A stretch of 64,000 nucleotides of DNA from the NCBI RefSeq assembly GCF_046630445.1, contig NC_092339.1, positions 52,203,501 to 52,267,500 of the forward strand, given 5' to 3'. The translations under genes were made by a program, and so were the position numbers. The number at the start of each line of letters is the position of its first letter. Positions within the stretch are counted from its first letter, which is position 1. This stretch comes from Rutidosis leptorrhynchoides. Lineage: Eukaryota; Streptophyta; Magnoliopsida; Asterales; Asteraceae. Under the pieces are notes generated by a model that saw only the letters and a program-made list of their open reading frames with translations, was not told the origin of the DNA and ran no database searches. Positions 1-10,087 of this stretch are shown in pieces.

Positions 1-120
1 CGCGACCTGACTTTCCCGGTCGCGATGTGTTGATCCAAACAGGCATCCCGTTCTATCGTTGTGTCGCGACCGCGATGCTCCTATTCTGGTCGAGACGTGG
101 CCTAGTTCTCGAGTGTCGTT
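1..120. other. CG-rich short palindromes, possible LTR fragment
   Basis: The window opens in a CG-rich stretch that is unusual in this AT-rich DNA. CGCGACC (1-7) is repeated inverted as GGTCGCG (18-24), and GTCGCGAC occurs at 63-70. Similar recurrent short palindromes occur in LTRs elsewhere in the window (4.2 kb, 39.3 kb). This may be the edge of an LTR cut by the window boundary. There is no coding signal. Confidence 0.3.
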
Positions 121-240
121 GTTTTAATTTCTTTCATCAAACTCCATCATATGATGATCATAGTTGGTGTAACTCAATCAGTTGAGACTAATGACATCCT
201 TAGTTTATACTCCATCGAATTCTGTACAGGTGTATGTAAC
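121..240. other. Unannotated AT-rich flank
   Basis: No gene is seen. The last five bases (236-240, GTAAC) are the left target-site duplication of the element that follows. Confidence 0.5.
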
Positions 241-793
241 CGATCCGTTACGAGATTTAAAACAACACAACGATCTCGTAAGGATGATATGTAAGGTTGT
301 ATTTGTCAATTGTTGGGAAGATCAACAAGTAACGAAAATAAAAACAAAACACAATATGGGGTAAATAGATGTTTATTTCTTTTCTCTCTTTTAATTACAT
401 GCAAAACAGATTTGAGTAATTAAAAGGCACTCCCCATTCTCTTTAGTATATGCACTATTTGATAACAATAATACTAAAGGCTCCTCTCTTTTATCTTTTG
501 GTGATAAAAGGCTATCAATCTATCTCTCTCAAATTTTAAGTATACAAGAACTTAAAATATGAGGCTCCGTTTCTTCTCTCAAATACTCTATTTATAACAA
601 TTTAAGTAATTGAGGCAACTATCATGCACGTTCATGAAAAGCGTATGTGATCATGGGGTGACATCCTTAAATAGTGGAAAATAGTGCATGCACTATTTTG
701 TTGAGATATTTATGGAGCCTTATTGTTTTGACTCCACTACTCAGTTTGACTTCCTCTTCCTTCTTTCTAGGATGTAGAGATCGACCCTGATCA
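241..793 (-). repeat. LTR (3' LTR on minus strand)
   Basis: Direct repeat of 1416-1970. On the plus strand it starts CGATCC where its partner has TGATCC, and ends GATCA; TGATC...GATCA is the expected TG..CA end structure. Confidence 0.9.
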
Positions 794-1415
794 TACCTTC
801 CCTTCTCCGGCAATGATCGACTCCTGTTGATCCTAGAATTGAAGATGATGAAGATGTTTTGCCACGTCCCTGATAAAATCATTTTTTTTCTCTTCATTGA
901 TTCTCTTCCATATTAGACTCGATTGGTGGGACTCCGTTGTTTTTATTTTTTTACATACCCCATAAGAAAGTGAGTTATGAGGTAAATGCTTTCTTTTATG
1001 ATTCTCTCCGGTAATTGCATACATAAATTAGTAATTACAAGTTCAGAGGCTTGACTTCTCTCTTTCCTTTACACTTTTTTATACGATGTAAAAGAAGCAA
1101 ATTAATTCTCTATATCTCATGCATGAAGATATGGAATTATGGGTGTGTGATGAACATGGGTGTGAAGCCCACATTTCTGGTGGAAAAAAAAATGGAACCT
1201 ATTGCACCATTGACTCTTCCAACTTATTTTTCTTGGAGTTGGTTAGGATCCTACTTGGATAACTTCTATTCTTCTCCGGCGAAAATGACTAGCGCCTACT
1301 AGCCTTTCTTTTTCTTTTTCCTTTTCTTTTTCTTGGCCATTCTCTTTGCAATCAAGAAAGAACTCGCGGAAGCTTTTAATTTGTCACACGCATAAAAGAG
1401 TGCTCTGAATACCTA
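794..1415 (-). other. Internal domain without recognisable coding capacity
   Basis: Contains a minus-strand polypurine tract (794-808) and primer-binding site (1402-1415). The C/T-rich run at about 1303-1333 is the only other feature. Short open frames on either strand show no gag or pol motif. Confidence 0.7.
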
Positions 1416-1970
1416 TGATCCGTTACGAGATTTAAAACAACACTACGATCTCGTAAGGATGAAATGTAAGGTTGTATTTGTCAATTGTTGGGAAGATCAA
1501 CAAGTAACGAAAATAAAAACAAAACACAATATGGGGTAAAAAGATGTTTATTTCTTTTCTCTCTTTTAACTACATGCAAAATAGACTTGAGTAATTAAAA
1601 GGCTCTCCCCATTCTCTTTAGTATATGCATTCTTTGATAACAATAATACTAAAGGCTCCTCTCTTTTATCTTTTGGTGATAAAAGGCTATCAATCTATCT
1701 CTCTCAAATTTGAAGTATGCAAGAACTTAAAATATGAGGCTCCGTTTCTTTTCTCTCAAATACTCTATTTATAACAATTTAAGTAATTGAGGCAACTATC
1801 ATGCACGCCCATGAAACGTGTATGTGATCATGGGGTGACATCCTTAAGTAGTGGAAAATAGTGCATGCACTATTTTGTTGAGATATATATGCAGCCCTAT
1901 TCTTTTGACTCCACTACTCAGTTTGACTTCCTCTTCCTTCTTTCTCGGATGTAGAGATCGACTCTGATCA
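1416..1970 (-). repeat. LTR (5' LTR on minus strand)
   Basis: Starts TGATCC and ends TGATCA on the plus strand, followed at once by the GTAAC target duplication. Confidence 0.9.
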
Positions 1971-1974
1971 GTAA

Positions 1975-2020
1975 CAGTTACAATGAGTTCAGATCAACAG
2001 TTACAATGAGTTCGGATCAA
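1975..2020. repeat. Two 23-bp tandem repeats
   Basis: The unit CAGTTACAATGAGTTC(A/G)GATCAA occurs twice head to tail, with one mismatch, directly after the target duplication of the preceding element. Confidence 0.85.
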
Positions 2021-3342
2021 CACTCTGCATATTGATAGTTTGTTATCACACCTAAGATGGTATTGTTATTCACCTGTATTTCTTGTCCTACGTTTCTAAT
2101 TGTATCACGTGTACACTCGGAGCCTGTGTTTCTGGCTTGTTTGTCTACTTTCATGTTTATGAATGCACTGAAGTGTGTAAATTTATTTGGTGCCTAGATT
2201 TTCAGTTTTCTTAATTCTGTTTTTGCTATCTTGTTTAGGAAAAGGCTTTCTGTTAGCTGCAGTTAAATGAACAATTATGATTAGGTTGTGTTAGATAAAT
2301 AGGTGTGAAATTTTTATATATAGTGTGTCGGTAGTGGCTGAGTTTGTGTGGGCATAAGAAGATGTCAATATATGCTAAATGTTTGCATTTTTCACGTTGA
2401 AGTTAAATGTAGATTCCTCCTGTGGGTAAATTGGTCTTTGAATGGTTGATAGGAATATCCAGATAGAAGCAACTAGCCAGTTTTTTAAATTGATTTGTAG
2501 GTAAATAACGGTTTTAGTCATTGCTAGTGGATGTGTTACTTCTTTGACATAACGAAGTCTGCCTATTAAGGAAGTTATACGATCTGGAGTCGTGCCTCGG
2601 TTTGCCACCTATAGTCAGAACTAATATTCAAGTTCCATCTGGGGGATTCAGATTCAACAGCTCAAGGTCATTACATCCTTTAAATCTTATTGCAATCTAA
2701 CGTATATCCAGATTCAGACTTCATTCACTTAAAAGAATGTGCCTACAACTGACAAAGCTGTTAAGAATTTATTTTTAACAAATTGAAGCATTTGTATAAA
2801 ACCTGAAGTCAGTATTTAATTTGATCTTTTTAAGTAGCATTAAACTATGCCAAATTTAGTGATTTGGACTCAAGACGTTAATAATGAATTTATCTAAACC
2901 CGCGTCTTCTAAAAATTTCTAGTTGTTCATGTCTTATAGAGCTTAACATTTGTTTTCATTACATCTCGCAATTCACTGGCACAATCTTACATTAGAAAAT
3001 AAACCACCTGACGCTCTTTGAGATATAGTCAAGTAGTTCAATCTTTATTTGTTTAAAGTTGCATTGAACTACTACTGCCAGCAAATTTGTGATATTCTAT
3101 AGATTTTGCAGGTTTCTGGTGGTAATAATGAACTGATCAAATACACTCTCATGTCATAAATAAAAATATTTATTTTCCAAGAAAAATGAACACGTTCATG
3201 CAAGTTTGCAAAAATGAGTGATTTGGACCAATGACGTTAATATTAAATTGATCTGTACCTGCATCGTTTTAATGTGAATCGTATATTTTGCGGCTCTCAA
3301 GGAAATATTCTTTTTTTCACATGGAAATGTTCTTTTTCATAT
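2021..3342. other. Intergenic or intronic DNA, nothing recognised
   Basis: AT-rich sequence without long open frames, splice-consistent exons or repeats that I can identify. It ends at the probable left edge of the LINE. TCATAT at 3337-3342 may be that LINE's left target duplication. Confidence 0.5.
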
Positions 3343-3777
3343 GTAGGTAGGCCTAGAGGGGTTAGAGGAGGTTGTAGGGTAGCCACCGTTGGTAGGATTA
3401 GAGTGGGTAGTTGGAATATAGGAACCTTGACTGGTAAGAGGATTGAGCTCGTTGATACCTTTCTTAAGAGTAAGGTAGACATAGTGTGTGTTCAAGAGAC
3501 TAGATGGAAGGGTGAAGAGGCGATAGAGATTCAGGACTATAAGTTGTGGTACTCGGGTTCTAGGATAGCACGGAACGGGGTAGGTATCTTTTTAGGAAAA
3601 CTACATAAAGATAACGTTGTTGACGTGGGCAGGTTTAGCGATAGGATTATGTCGGTTAGTTTAATTATTAAGGAGGAGACTTTCACGGTCATTAGTGCAT
3701 ACGCACCTCATGCGGGTTTAGGTGATCCGGAAAAGAAGAGTTTTTGGGAATTGTTAGATGAGGTGGTGAGGGGGTGC
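3343..3777 (+). pseudogene. LINE AP-endonuclease, amino-terminal part
   Basis: The translated frame has the apurinic/apyrimidinic-type endonuclease start VGSWNIGTLTGK, the catalytic glutamate in VCVQETRWKG, and the block VISAYAPH. The domain nicks target DNA to prime reverse transcription. It is cut in the middle by element A immediately after a TGC codon at 3775-3777. The same domain resumes in the same frame at 29916, after the duplicated GGTGC. No start codon for a complete ORF lies upstream, so this LINE was already 5' truncated. Confidence 0.9.
3773..3777. repeat. Target-site duplication of element A (left)
   Basis: GGTGC directly before the first base of LTR A1. The partner is at 29914-29918, displaced by the insertion of B into the end of A. 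Confidence 0.9.
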
Positions 3778-4244
3778 TGATAATGCTAAAAACGAACATA
3801 TATTTCATAGCATTATTCCTCAAGAAAGACAAGCTTTTAATTGCAATTGTTCTATTTACAAGTAATATTCGTTTAAATAATAAAAGGTGAAGACAAAAGA
3901 CAGATTCGACGAATTGAAGACGCAAACGACCAAAAAGCTCAAAAGTACAAAATACAATCAACGAGGTTCCAATTATTGATAAGAAACATCTCAAAATTAC
4001 AAGAGTACAAGATTCAAAACAAAAAGTACAAGATATTAAATTGTACGCAAGGACGTTCGAAAATCCGGAACCGGGACCAGAGTCAACTCTCAACGCTCGA
4101 CGCAACGGACTAAAAATTACAAGTCAACTATGCACATAAATATAATATAATATTTAAATAATTCTTATAATTATTTAATATATTATATTTATTTATAAAA
4201 CCGTCGGCAGAAGAAAACAACCAAATGTGAGCCTCCCCAGCTGG

Positions 4245-4295
4245 CCATGCGATCACATGGCCTTGAAGAGCAAAGCTCATGCGATCGCATGAGCT
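4245..4295. promoter_or_regulatory. Palindrome pair upstream of LTR A1 TATA box
   Basis: 4274-4295 is a perfect 22-bp palindrome around CATGCGATCGCATG. 4245-4260 is the same core with one change (GATCACATGG); the other LTR has the unbroken form. The pair lies 20-70 bp upstream of CTATAAAT. Confidence 0.7.
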
Positions 4296-4314
4296 CCTTT
4301 TTCAGTTCACAGGC

Positions 4315-4322
4315 CTATAAAT
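4315..4322 (+). promoter_or_regulatory. Putative TATA box of LTR A1
   Basis: CTATAAAT, followed about 30 bp later by a C/T-rich initiator-like stretch. The copy in LTR A2 is at the corresponding position near 19308. Confidence 0.6.
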
Positions 4323-5782
4323 TCGCAGTTTGGTGAACGTAAAATCCATCTATCTTTCTCTTCTCCATTCATACGTAATATTTATATTTATAATTTATAT
4401 TTTAATTTTAATTTTAATTATAATTCTAATAATAAGGGTATTTTAGCGAATGTTGTAAGGGTGTAAGTCGAAATTCTGTCCGTGTAACGCTACGCTATTT
4501 TTAATCATTGTAAGTTATGTTCAACCTTTTTAATTTAATGTCTCGTAGCTAAGTTATTATTATGCTTATTTAATCCGAAGTAATCATGATGTTGGGCTAA
4601 TTATTAAAATTGGGTAATTGGGCTTTGTACCATAATTGGGGTTTGGATAAAAGAACGACACTTGTGGAAATTAGACCATGGGCTATTAATGGGCTTTATA
4701 TTTGTTTAACTAAATGATAGTTTGTTAATGTCAATATAAAGATTTACAATTGGGCGTCCCTATAAATAACCATTTACACTCGATCGGACACGATGGGCAG
4801 GGTATTTATATGTACGAATAATCGTTCATTTAACCGGACACGGGAATGGATTAATAGCCACTAGAATAATTAAAACATGGGTGAAATTATGTACAAGGAC
4901 ACTTGGTATAATTGATAACAAAATATTAAAACCTTGGGTTACACTCAGTCGACATCCTGGTGTAATTATTAAACAAAGTATTAAAATCTTGTTACAGTTT
5001 AAGTCCCCAATTAGTTGGAATATTTAACTTCGGGTATAAGAATAATTTGACGAGGACACTCGCACTTTATATTTATGACTGATGGACTGTTATGGACAAA
5101 AATCAGACGGACATATTAAATAATCCAGGACAAAGGACAATTAACCCATGGGCATAAAACTAAAATCAACACGTCAAACATCATGCTTACGGAAGTTTAA
5201 ATAAGCATAATTCTTTTATTTCATATTTAATTTCCTTTATTTTATATTTAATTGCACTTCTAATTATCACATTTTTATTTATTGTTATTTTATTTAATTG
5301 CACTTTTAATTATCGTACTTTTTAATTATCGCAAGTTTATTTTATCGCACTTTTATTATTCGCAATTTCATTATCGTTATTTACTTTACGCTTTAATTTA
5401 AGTCTTGTATTTATTTTTAATATTTTACATTTGGTTTTAACTGCGACTAAAGTTTTAAAATCGACAAACCGGTCATTAAACGGTAAAAACCCCCCTTTAT
5501 AATAATAATATTACTTGTATATATATTTGTATTTTTATAAAAGTAAACTAATATAGCGTTAAGCTTTGTTTAAAGATTTTTCCTGTGGAACGAACCGGAC
5601 TTACTAAAAACTACACTACTGTACGATTAGGTACACTGCCTATAAGTGTTGTAGCAAGGTTTAAGTATATCCATTCTATAAATAAATAAATATCTTGTGT
5701 AAAATTGTATCGTATTTAATAGTATTTCCTTGTAAAATTTAATAGTATTTTATATACACCTCGCGACACATCAAGTTATTTT

Positions 5783-5800
5783 TGGCGCCGCTGCCGGGGA
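5783..5800 (+). other. Primer-binding site of element A (tRNA-Asp type)
   Basis: TGGCGCCGCTGCCGGGGA lies nine bases after LTR A1. It matches the Asp-tRNA-complementary sites known from Athila elements. Confidence 0.85.
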
Positions 5801-7189
5801 ATCAATCTAGCTTAAAAGCCGGAAGCGCAACGCTAATATATATATAAAAAAAAGATTTTTATTTTTAGTACGCTTTTGTAAAAACACGTTTTAAATATTC
5901 AAAAATATTAAAAGAAAAACAAAAATATAAATATTTTTTTTAGAGTTTGGTAAATATTTAAGTTTTATAAAGTTTCTTTATTTCTATTTCTTTTAGTTTG
6001 TAAAAATATAAGTTTTATTTAATTAATAAATATATTTTATATTTTACAGCAAAAACAGAAAAAAAAAAAATTAAAACTCGAGTCCGGTACTGTAGCAGCC
6101 CACTCTGTGGCCCGAAACCCTAGCCCATGCGATCGCATGGCCGGATTGTTTAGGACTCATGCGATCGCATGAGCCCATCTGACACGCCAGACTGCAACTG
6201 CATTAATTACGGAGTATATTTTAATTATTATTATTATTAAAACCCTAATTAGGGTTTATTAGTTAATTAATATATTAATTTAGTTTTATTTATTATTTGT
6301 ATTATTTAGTTTAATTAGTTTAATTAAATTGTAAAATTAATAGTTTTATAAAATAAATAATATAAAAATAATATTTTTATAAAAATTGTAATTTTTACAA
6401 CTTTTTGTATATTTTTATATTTTGTCCCTTTTTAATCGTTTTAGCGTAATATTTGTATTTTTAGCTCATATTTAGTTTTAAACTTAGTTTTTGCCATAGT
6501 TATTTTTACTTCTAGATTTTTAGGCTTTGCCGTAAAATCCCTTAAGTGTTTTTCTTTAGACTAAGATTTAGGTACTTTAGAATTTTGCGACGCCTTTTTA
6601 AGTTTTAGTTTCTTTTTAAGTTATTTCCATTTGGGATATAGTTTTTCCTGTAAGCTTTAATATTTTTAGACACCTTTTACCTATGTATCAATTATCATTC
6701 CAATTAGTAATCTCAATTTGCGATTATAATTTTAAGTTAGTTGTAGTGATAAGGTTGGGTTAGTCAAGTGTTTTTAAGTTTTATAAGTTTCTTTTATTTT
6801 TCCGTCGCCTTTTATCTTTCTTTCTTATTTTTCTTTTTCGATCTTTTTCCGACGAACTCTTTTTCTTTCTTATTTCTCGCTATTCTAGTTTTTAGGACAT
6901 AGATTTTTATTCTACTTCTTATCTAAATTTCTTAAAATTACGAAAATTTATTTTAAGTGGTTAAATTGATAGACATCAAAATTTTCTGGTTCGTAGTAAT
7001 AGTTGGATTTGTACGTGGACCGGGTTATTGGAGCCAAACAGTCCTCAATTATATTGAGACCAAACGAATCCTGCCCCTCTGCTGCATCTTTTGGCTATTC
7101 GAAACGTGGGCAAAATCAGAAAAGTCTATTGATTGGATAACTTATTATAATTTTTCTTTCCTTTTAAAAACTAATAGGATATTCAGTGA
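5801..7189 (+). other. Untranslated leader of element A
   Basis: AT-rich leader between the primer site and gag. It holds a palindrome pair (6125-6140, 6156-6173). An open frame from 6957 overlaps the gag start but has no recognisable domain, so I treat it as non-coding. Confidence 0.6.
6125..6173. repeat. Palindrome pair in the leader
   Basis: CCATGCGATCGCATGG (6125-6140) and CTCATGCGATCGCATGAG (6156-6173) share the 14-bp core with the LTR and 3' copies. Their flanks differ but remain self-complementary. Confidence 0.8.
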
Positions 7190-10054
7190 ATGCACCGAGC
7201 AAGACGTTCACCGCCTTTTGTACGTTCACCACCTGTAACTAGATCAAGACATTTAGCAAATATTACTGCCGTTGATTTTTCTTTAGAATCGTCATCCAGT
7301 CGACCAAGTACTCCAGTTCAAATTTCCGATAATTCATTTTTTGAACCCGACCTCACAATTGAGAATCCGGAGAATATTCAGGAACGATTCTTAGATCCTG
7401 AACCATTAAATTTTCCTCCGGAACCACCAATCATTCAAACAGAGATTGTTGAGGAACGAACCATTAAATCAGAATCCTCTAGTGATTCCGATTCAACAAA
7501 TTCAATTATGGAGAATCTGGAACCTTTAAGTATGGAAGACCGAATGAGAGCTAAACGCACTGGCCAAGGTCACGCAATTACTCATCCAGACATTAATGCG
7601 CCAGATTATGAAATCAAAGGACAAATTCTACACATGATGACTAATCAATGCCAATTTAGTGGTGCGCCGAAGGAAGATCCAAATGAACATTTACGTACCT
7701 TTAATAGGATCTGCACACTATTTAAAATCCGAGAAGTGGAGGATGAACAAATATATCTCATGTTATTTCCCTGGACTTTAAAGGGAGAAGCCAAAGATTG
7801 GTTGGAATCGTTACCTGAAGGGGCGATTGATACATGGGATGTTTTAGTTGAAAAATTTCTTAAACAATTCTTTCCTGCATCTAAAGCCGTAAGACTTCAA
7901 GGAGAAATTGTTACGTTCACACAGAAACCAAATGAAACTCTATATGAGGCGTGGACAAGATTTGGAAAGTTATTAAGAGGATGTCCGCAACATGGTTTAG
8001 ATACCTGTCAAATAGTACAAATATTCTACCAAGGATGCGACATCACTACAAGGAAAGACATAGATATAGCAGCTGGTGGTTCTATTATGAAGAAAACCGA
8101 AACTGATGCTTACAAAATAATTAATAACACTGCTTCCCACTCACACGAGTGGCACCAAGAAAAAGATATCGTTAGATCATCTAAAGCAGCTAGAGCCGAT
8201 TCTAGCCATGACTTAGATTCCATTTCCGCAAAGATAGATGCTGTCGAGAGACGAATGGAAAAGATGACTAAGGATATTCACTCAATACGAATTAGTTGTG
8301 AGCAGTGTGGAGGACCACATTTGACAAAAGATTGTCTCAGTATTGAATTAACAATGGAACAAAGAGAGAATATTTCATACATAAACCAAAGGCCTGGAAA
8401 TAATTATCAGAATAATTATCAACCGCCAAGACCAATTTACAATCAAAACCAGAACTATAACCGAAATATTCCATACAACAACCAACAAGGTCCTAGCAAT
8501 CAACAAGTATCCAATAATAATTACAATCAGCAAAGACCTAATTTTCAAAACAAACCACCACAACAAACCGATGATAAAAAGCCGAATTTAGAAGACATGA
8601 TGACGAAGCTAGTTGAAACTCAAACGCAGTTTTTCACATCTCAGAAACAAACCAATGAACAAAATGCTCAAGCATTTAGAAATCAACAAGCTTCTATTCA
8701 AAATCTGGAACAAGAAGTAAGTAACCTAGCAAGGTTAATAGGTGAAAGAAAACCGGGAAGTCTACCTAGTGATACAAATGCTAACCCCCGGAATGAAACA
8801 GCTAAAGCCATTACCACAAGAAGTGGTACAACACTTAAACCACCTGAAATACCTGTAACTTCTGATGAAGCTATTCCTACTCCACAAGAACCACAACCTA
8901 ATCAAGATAAGGAAAAAGAACCGGTAGTTGAAAAGGTTAATGAAGATAACACAGTTAAGGCTAAACCTTATGTTAAACCATACCAACCACCACTTCTTTA
9001 CCCGAGTAAAATGAAGAAAGAGAAACTTGAAGCCGAGCAATCCAAATTCTTGGATATGTTTAAACAGATAAATGTAAATCTTCCTTTCATTGATGTGATT
9101 TCAGGAATGCCTAGATATGCTAAATTCTTGAAAGATCTAATCTCAAATAGAAAGAAAATGGAAGAACTCTCGGCTGTTACCATGAATGCTAATTGTTCAG
9201 CAGTACTGTTGAATAAGATACCAGAAAAACTATCTGATCCAGGAAGTTTCACAATTCCATGTTTTCTGGGTAGTCTTAGTTCAATAGAAGCATTGGCAGA
9301 CTTAGGTGCTAGTATAAATCTAATGCCATATTCACTATACGCTAAACTAGACCTTGGAGAATTGAAACCAACCAGAATAAGCATACAACTAGCCGATAGA
9401 TCAATAAAATATCCTAGAGGGATAATGGAGAACATGCTAGTTAAAGTTGGTACTTTAGTATTTCCAGTAGATTTTGTTGTTCTGGACATGGAAGAAGATT
9501 CTCAAGTTCCTCTCATATTAGGAAGACCATTCTTAAATACGGCTAAAGCAATGATAGACGTGTTCGGTAAGAAACTGACCCTAAGTATAGAGGATGAGAG
9601 TGTTACCTTTTCAGTTGATAGAGCAATGCAACAAACACAATCTGCAGATGATACATGTTATTATATTCAAACTATAGATGCACATGCAGAATTATTAGAA
9701 GAATTTCCAGAATTACAAGGAACAGGAGAATGTTCTTTAGGAGAAGGTAATGAACCAATTGATGAAGCTGAAATGTTAGCTACACTTATAGCTAATGGAT
9801 ATGAACCAACAACAGAAGAAATTCAAATGCTAAAAGAAGAAGACAGATATCGATATAAATCATCGATAGAAGAACCTCCGAAATTAGAATTAAAGCCACT
9901 TCCAAACCATTTGGAATACGCTTATTTACATGGTGAATCTGAATTACCTGTAATAATATCGTCTTCTCTTACTGAAAATGAGAAATCACAACTCATTTCT
10001 GTGTTGAAAGCTCATAAACCAGCCATTGCATGGAAGATTCATGATATTAAATGA
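7190..10054 (+). CDS. Element A gag-protease polyprotein
   Basis: 954 codons from the first ATG of the frame. The Retrotrans_gag capsid domain covers about residues 140-320. A zinc knuckle CEQCGGPHLTKDC (C-x2-C-x3-H-x4-C) is at 370-382, followed by an Asn/Gln-rich stretch. A pepsin-like retroviral protease has its catalytic aspartate in LADLGASINLMP (D704) and the downstream block LILGRPFL. The product would form the particle that packages element RNA and process the polyprotein. The frame ends at TGA (10052-10054) inside the region leading into RT; the same frame reopens directly after and carries pol. Many Athila elements read gag and pol as one frame, so this is probably a nonsense mutation, though suppression cannot be excluded. 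Confidence 0.92.
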   Translation: MHRARRSPPFVRSPPVTRSRHLANITAVDFSLESSSSRPSTPVQISDNSFFEPDLTIENPENIQERFLDPEPLNFPPEPPIIQTEIVEERTIKSESSSDSDSTNSIMENLEPLSMEDRMRAKRTGQGHAITHPDINAPDYEIKGQILHMMTNQCQFSGAPKEDPNEHLRTFNRICTLFKIREVEDEQIYLMLFPWTLKGEAKDWLESLPEGAIDTWDVLVEKFLKQFFPASKAVRLQGEIVTFTQKPNETLYEAWTRFGKLLRGCPQHGLDTCQIVQIFYQGCDITTRKDIDIAAGGSIMKKTETDAYKIINNTASHSHEWHQEKDIVRSSKAARADSSHDLDSISAKIDAVERRMEKMTKDIHSIRISCEQCGGPHLTKDCLSIELTMEQRENISYINQRPGNNYQNNYQPPRPIYNQNQNYNRNIPYNNQQGPSNQQVSNNNYNQQRPNFQNKPPQQTDDKKPNLEDMMTKLVETQTQFFTSQKQTNEQNAQAFRNQQASIQNLEQEVSNLARLIGERKPGSLPSDTNANPRNETAKAITTRSGTTLKPPEIPVTSDEAIPTPQEPQPNQDKEKEPVVEKVNEDNTVKAKPYVKPYQPPLLYPSKMKKEKLEAEQSKFLDMFKQINVNLPFIDVISGMPRYAKFLKDLISNRKKMEELSAVTMNANCSAVLLNKIPEKLSDPGSFTIPCFLGSLSSIEALADLGASINLMPYSLYAKLDLGELKPTRISIQLADRSIKYPRGIMENMLVKVGTLVFPVDFVVLDMEEDSQVPLILGRPFLNTAKAMIDVFGKKLTLSIEDESVTFSVDRAMQQTQSADDTCYYIQTIDAHAELLEEFPELQGTGECSLGEGNEPIDEAEMLATLIANGYEPTTEEIQMLKEEDRYRYKSSIEEPPKLELKPLPNHLEYAYLHGESELPVIISSSLTENEKSQLISVLKAHKPAIAWKIHDIK
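10052..10054 (+). other. In-frame TGA between gag-protease and pol
   Basis: The only stop between two halves that share one reading frame (7190 and 10088 differ by a multiple of three). It lies after the protease, not at the usual gag/pol boundary. Confidence 0.85.
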
Positions 10055-10087
10055 ATAAGTCCTTCGTATTGCACACATAAAATCCTT

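Larger units (their letters stand above)
241..1970 (-). mobile_element. Non-autonomous compact LTR retrotransposon (TRIM/SMART-like)
   Basis: Two direct repeats (241-793 and 1416-1970) enclose only about 620 bp and are flanked by GTAAC on both sides (236-240, 1971-1975). Orientation is minus. Beside the left LTR is a polypyrimidine run (794-808) that reads as a polypurine tract on the minus strand. Beside the right LTR, 1402-1415 reads AGGTATTCAGAGC on the minus strand, close to the usual TGGTATCAGAGC primer site for initiator Met-tRNA. No gag or pol domain is recognisable, so movement must have relied on enzymes supplied by another element. The LTRs differ at roughly 4% of positions, so it is older than elements A and B. 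Confidence 0.9.
3778..5773 (+). repeat. LTR A1 (5' LTR)
   Basis: Starts TGATAATGC and ends CACATCA, direct repeat of 18771-20766. It has a TATA-like CTATAAAT at 4315-4322 followed by a C/T-rich stretch, so U3 ends and transcription probably starts near 4345. Two palindromic boxes (4245-4260, 4274-4295) lie just upstream of the TATA box. Confidence 0.95.

Noticed and set aside
3692-4105. A minus-strand 137-codon frame repeated at 18754-19098.
   Set aside because: It is duplicated only because it lies in both LTRs of element A. The left copy also crosses the LTR/LINE junction, and the composition shows no protein family.
6957-7238. A 93-codon open frame before gag.
   Set aside because: It overlaps the gag start in another frame, lies in the AT-rich leader and has no recognisable domain.
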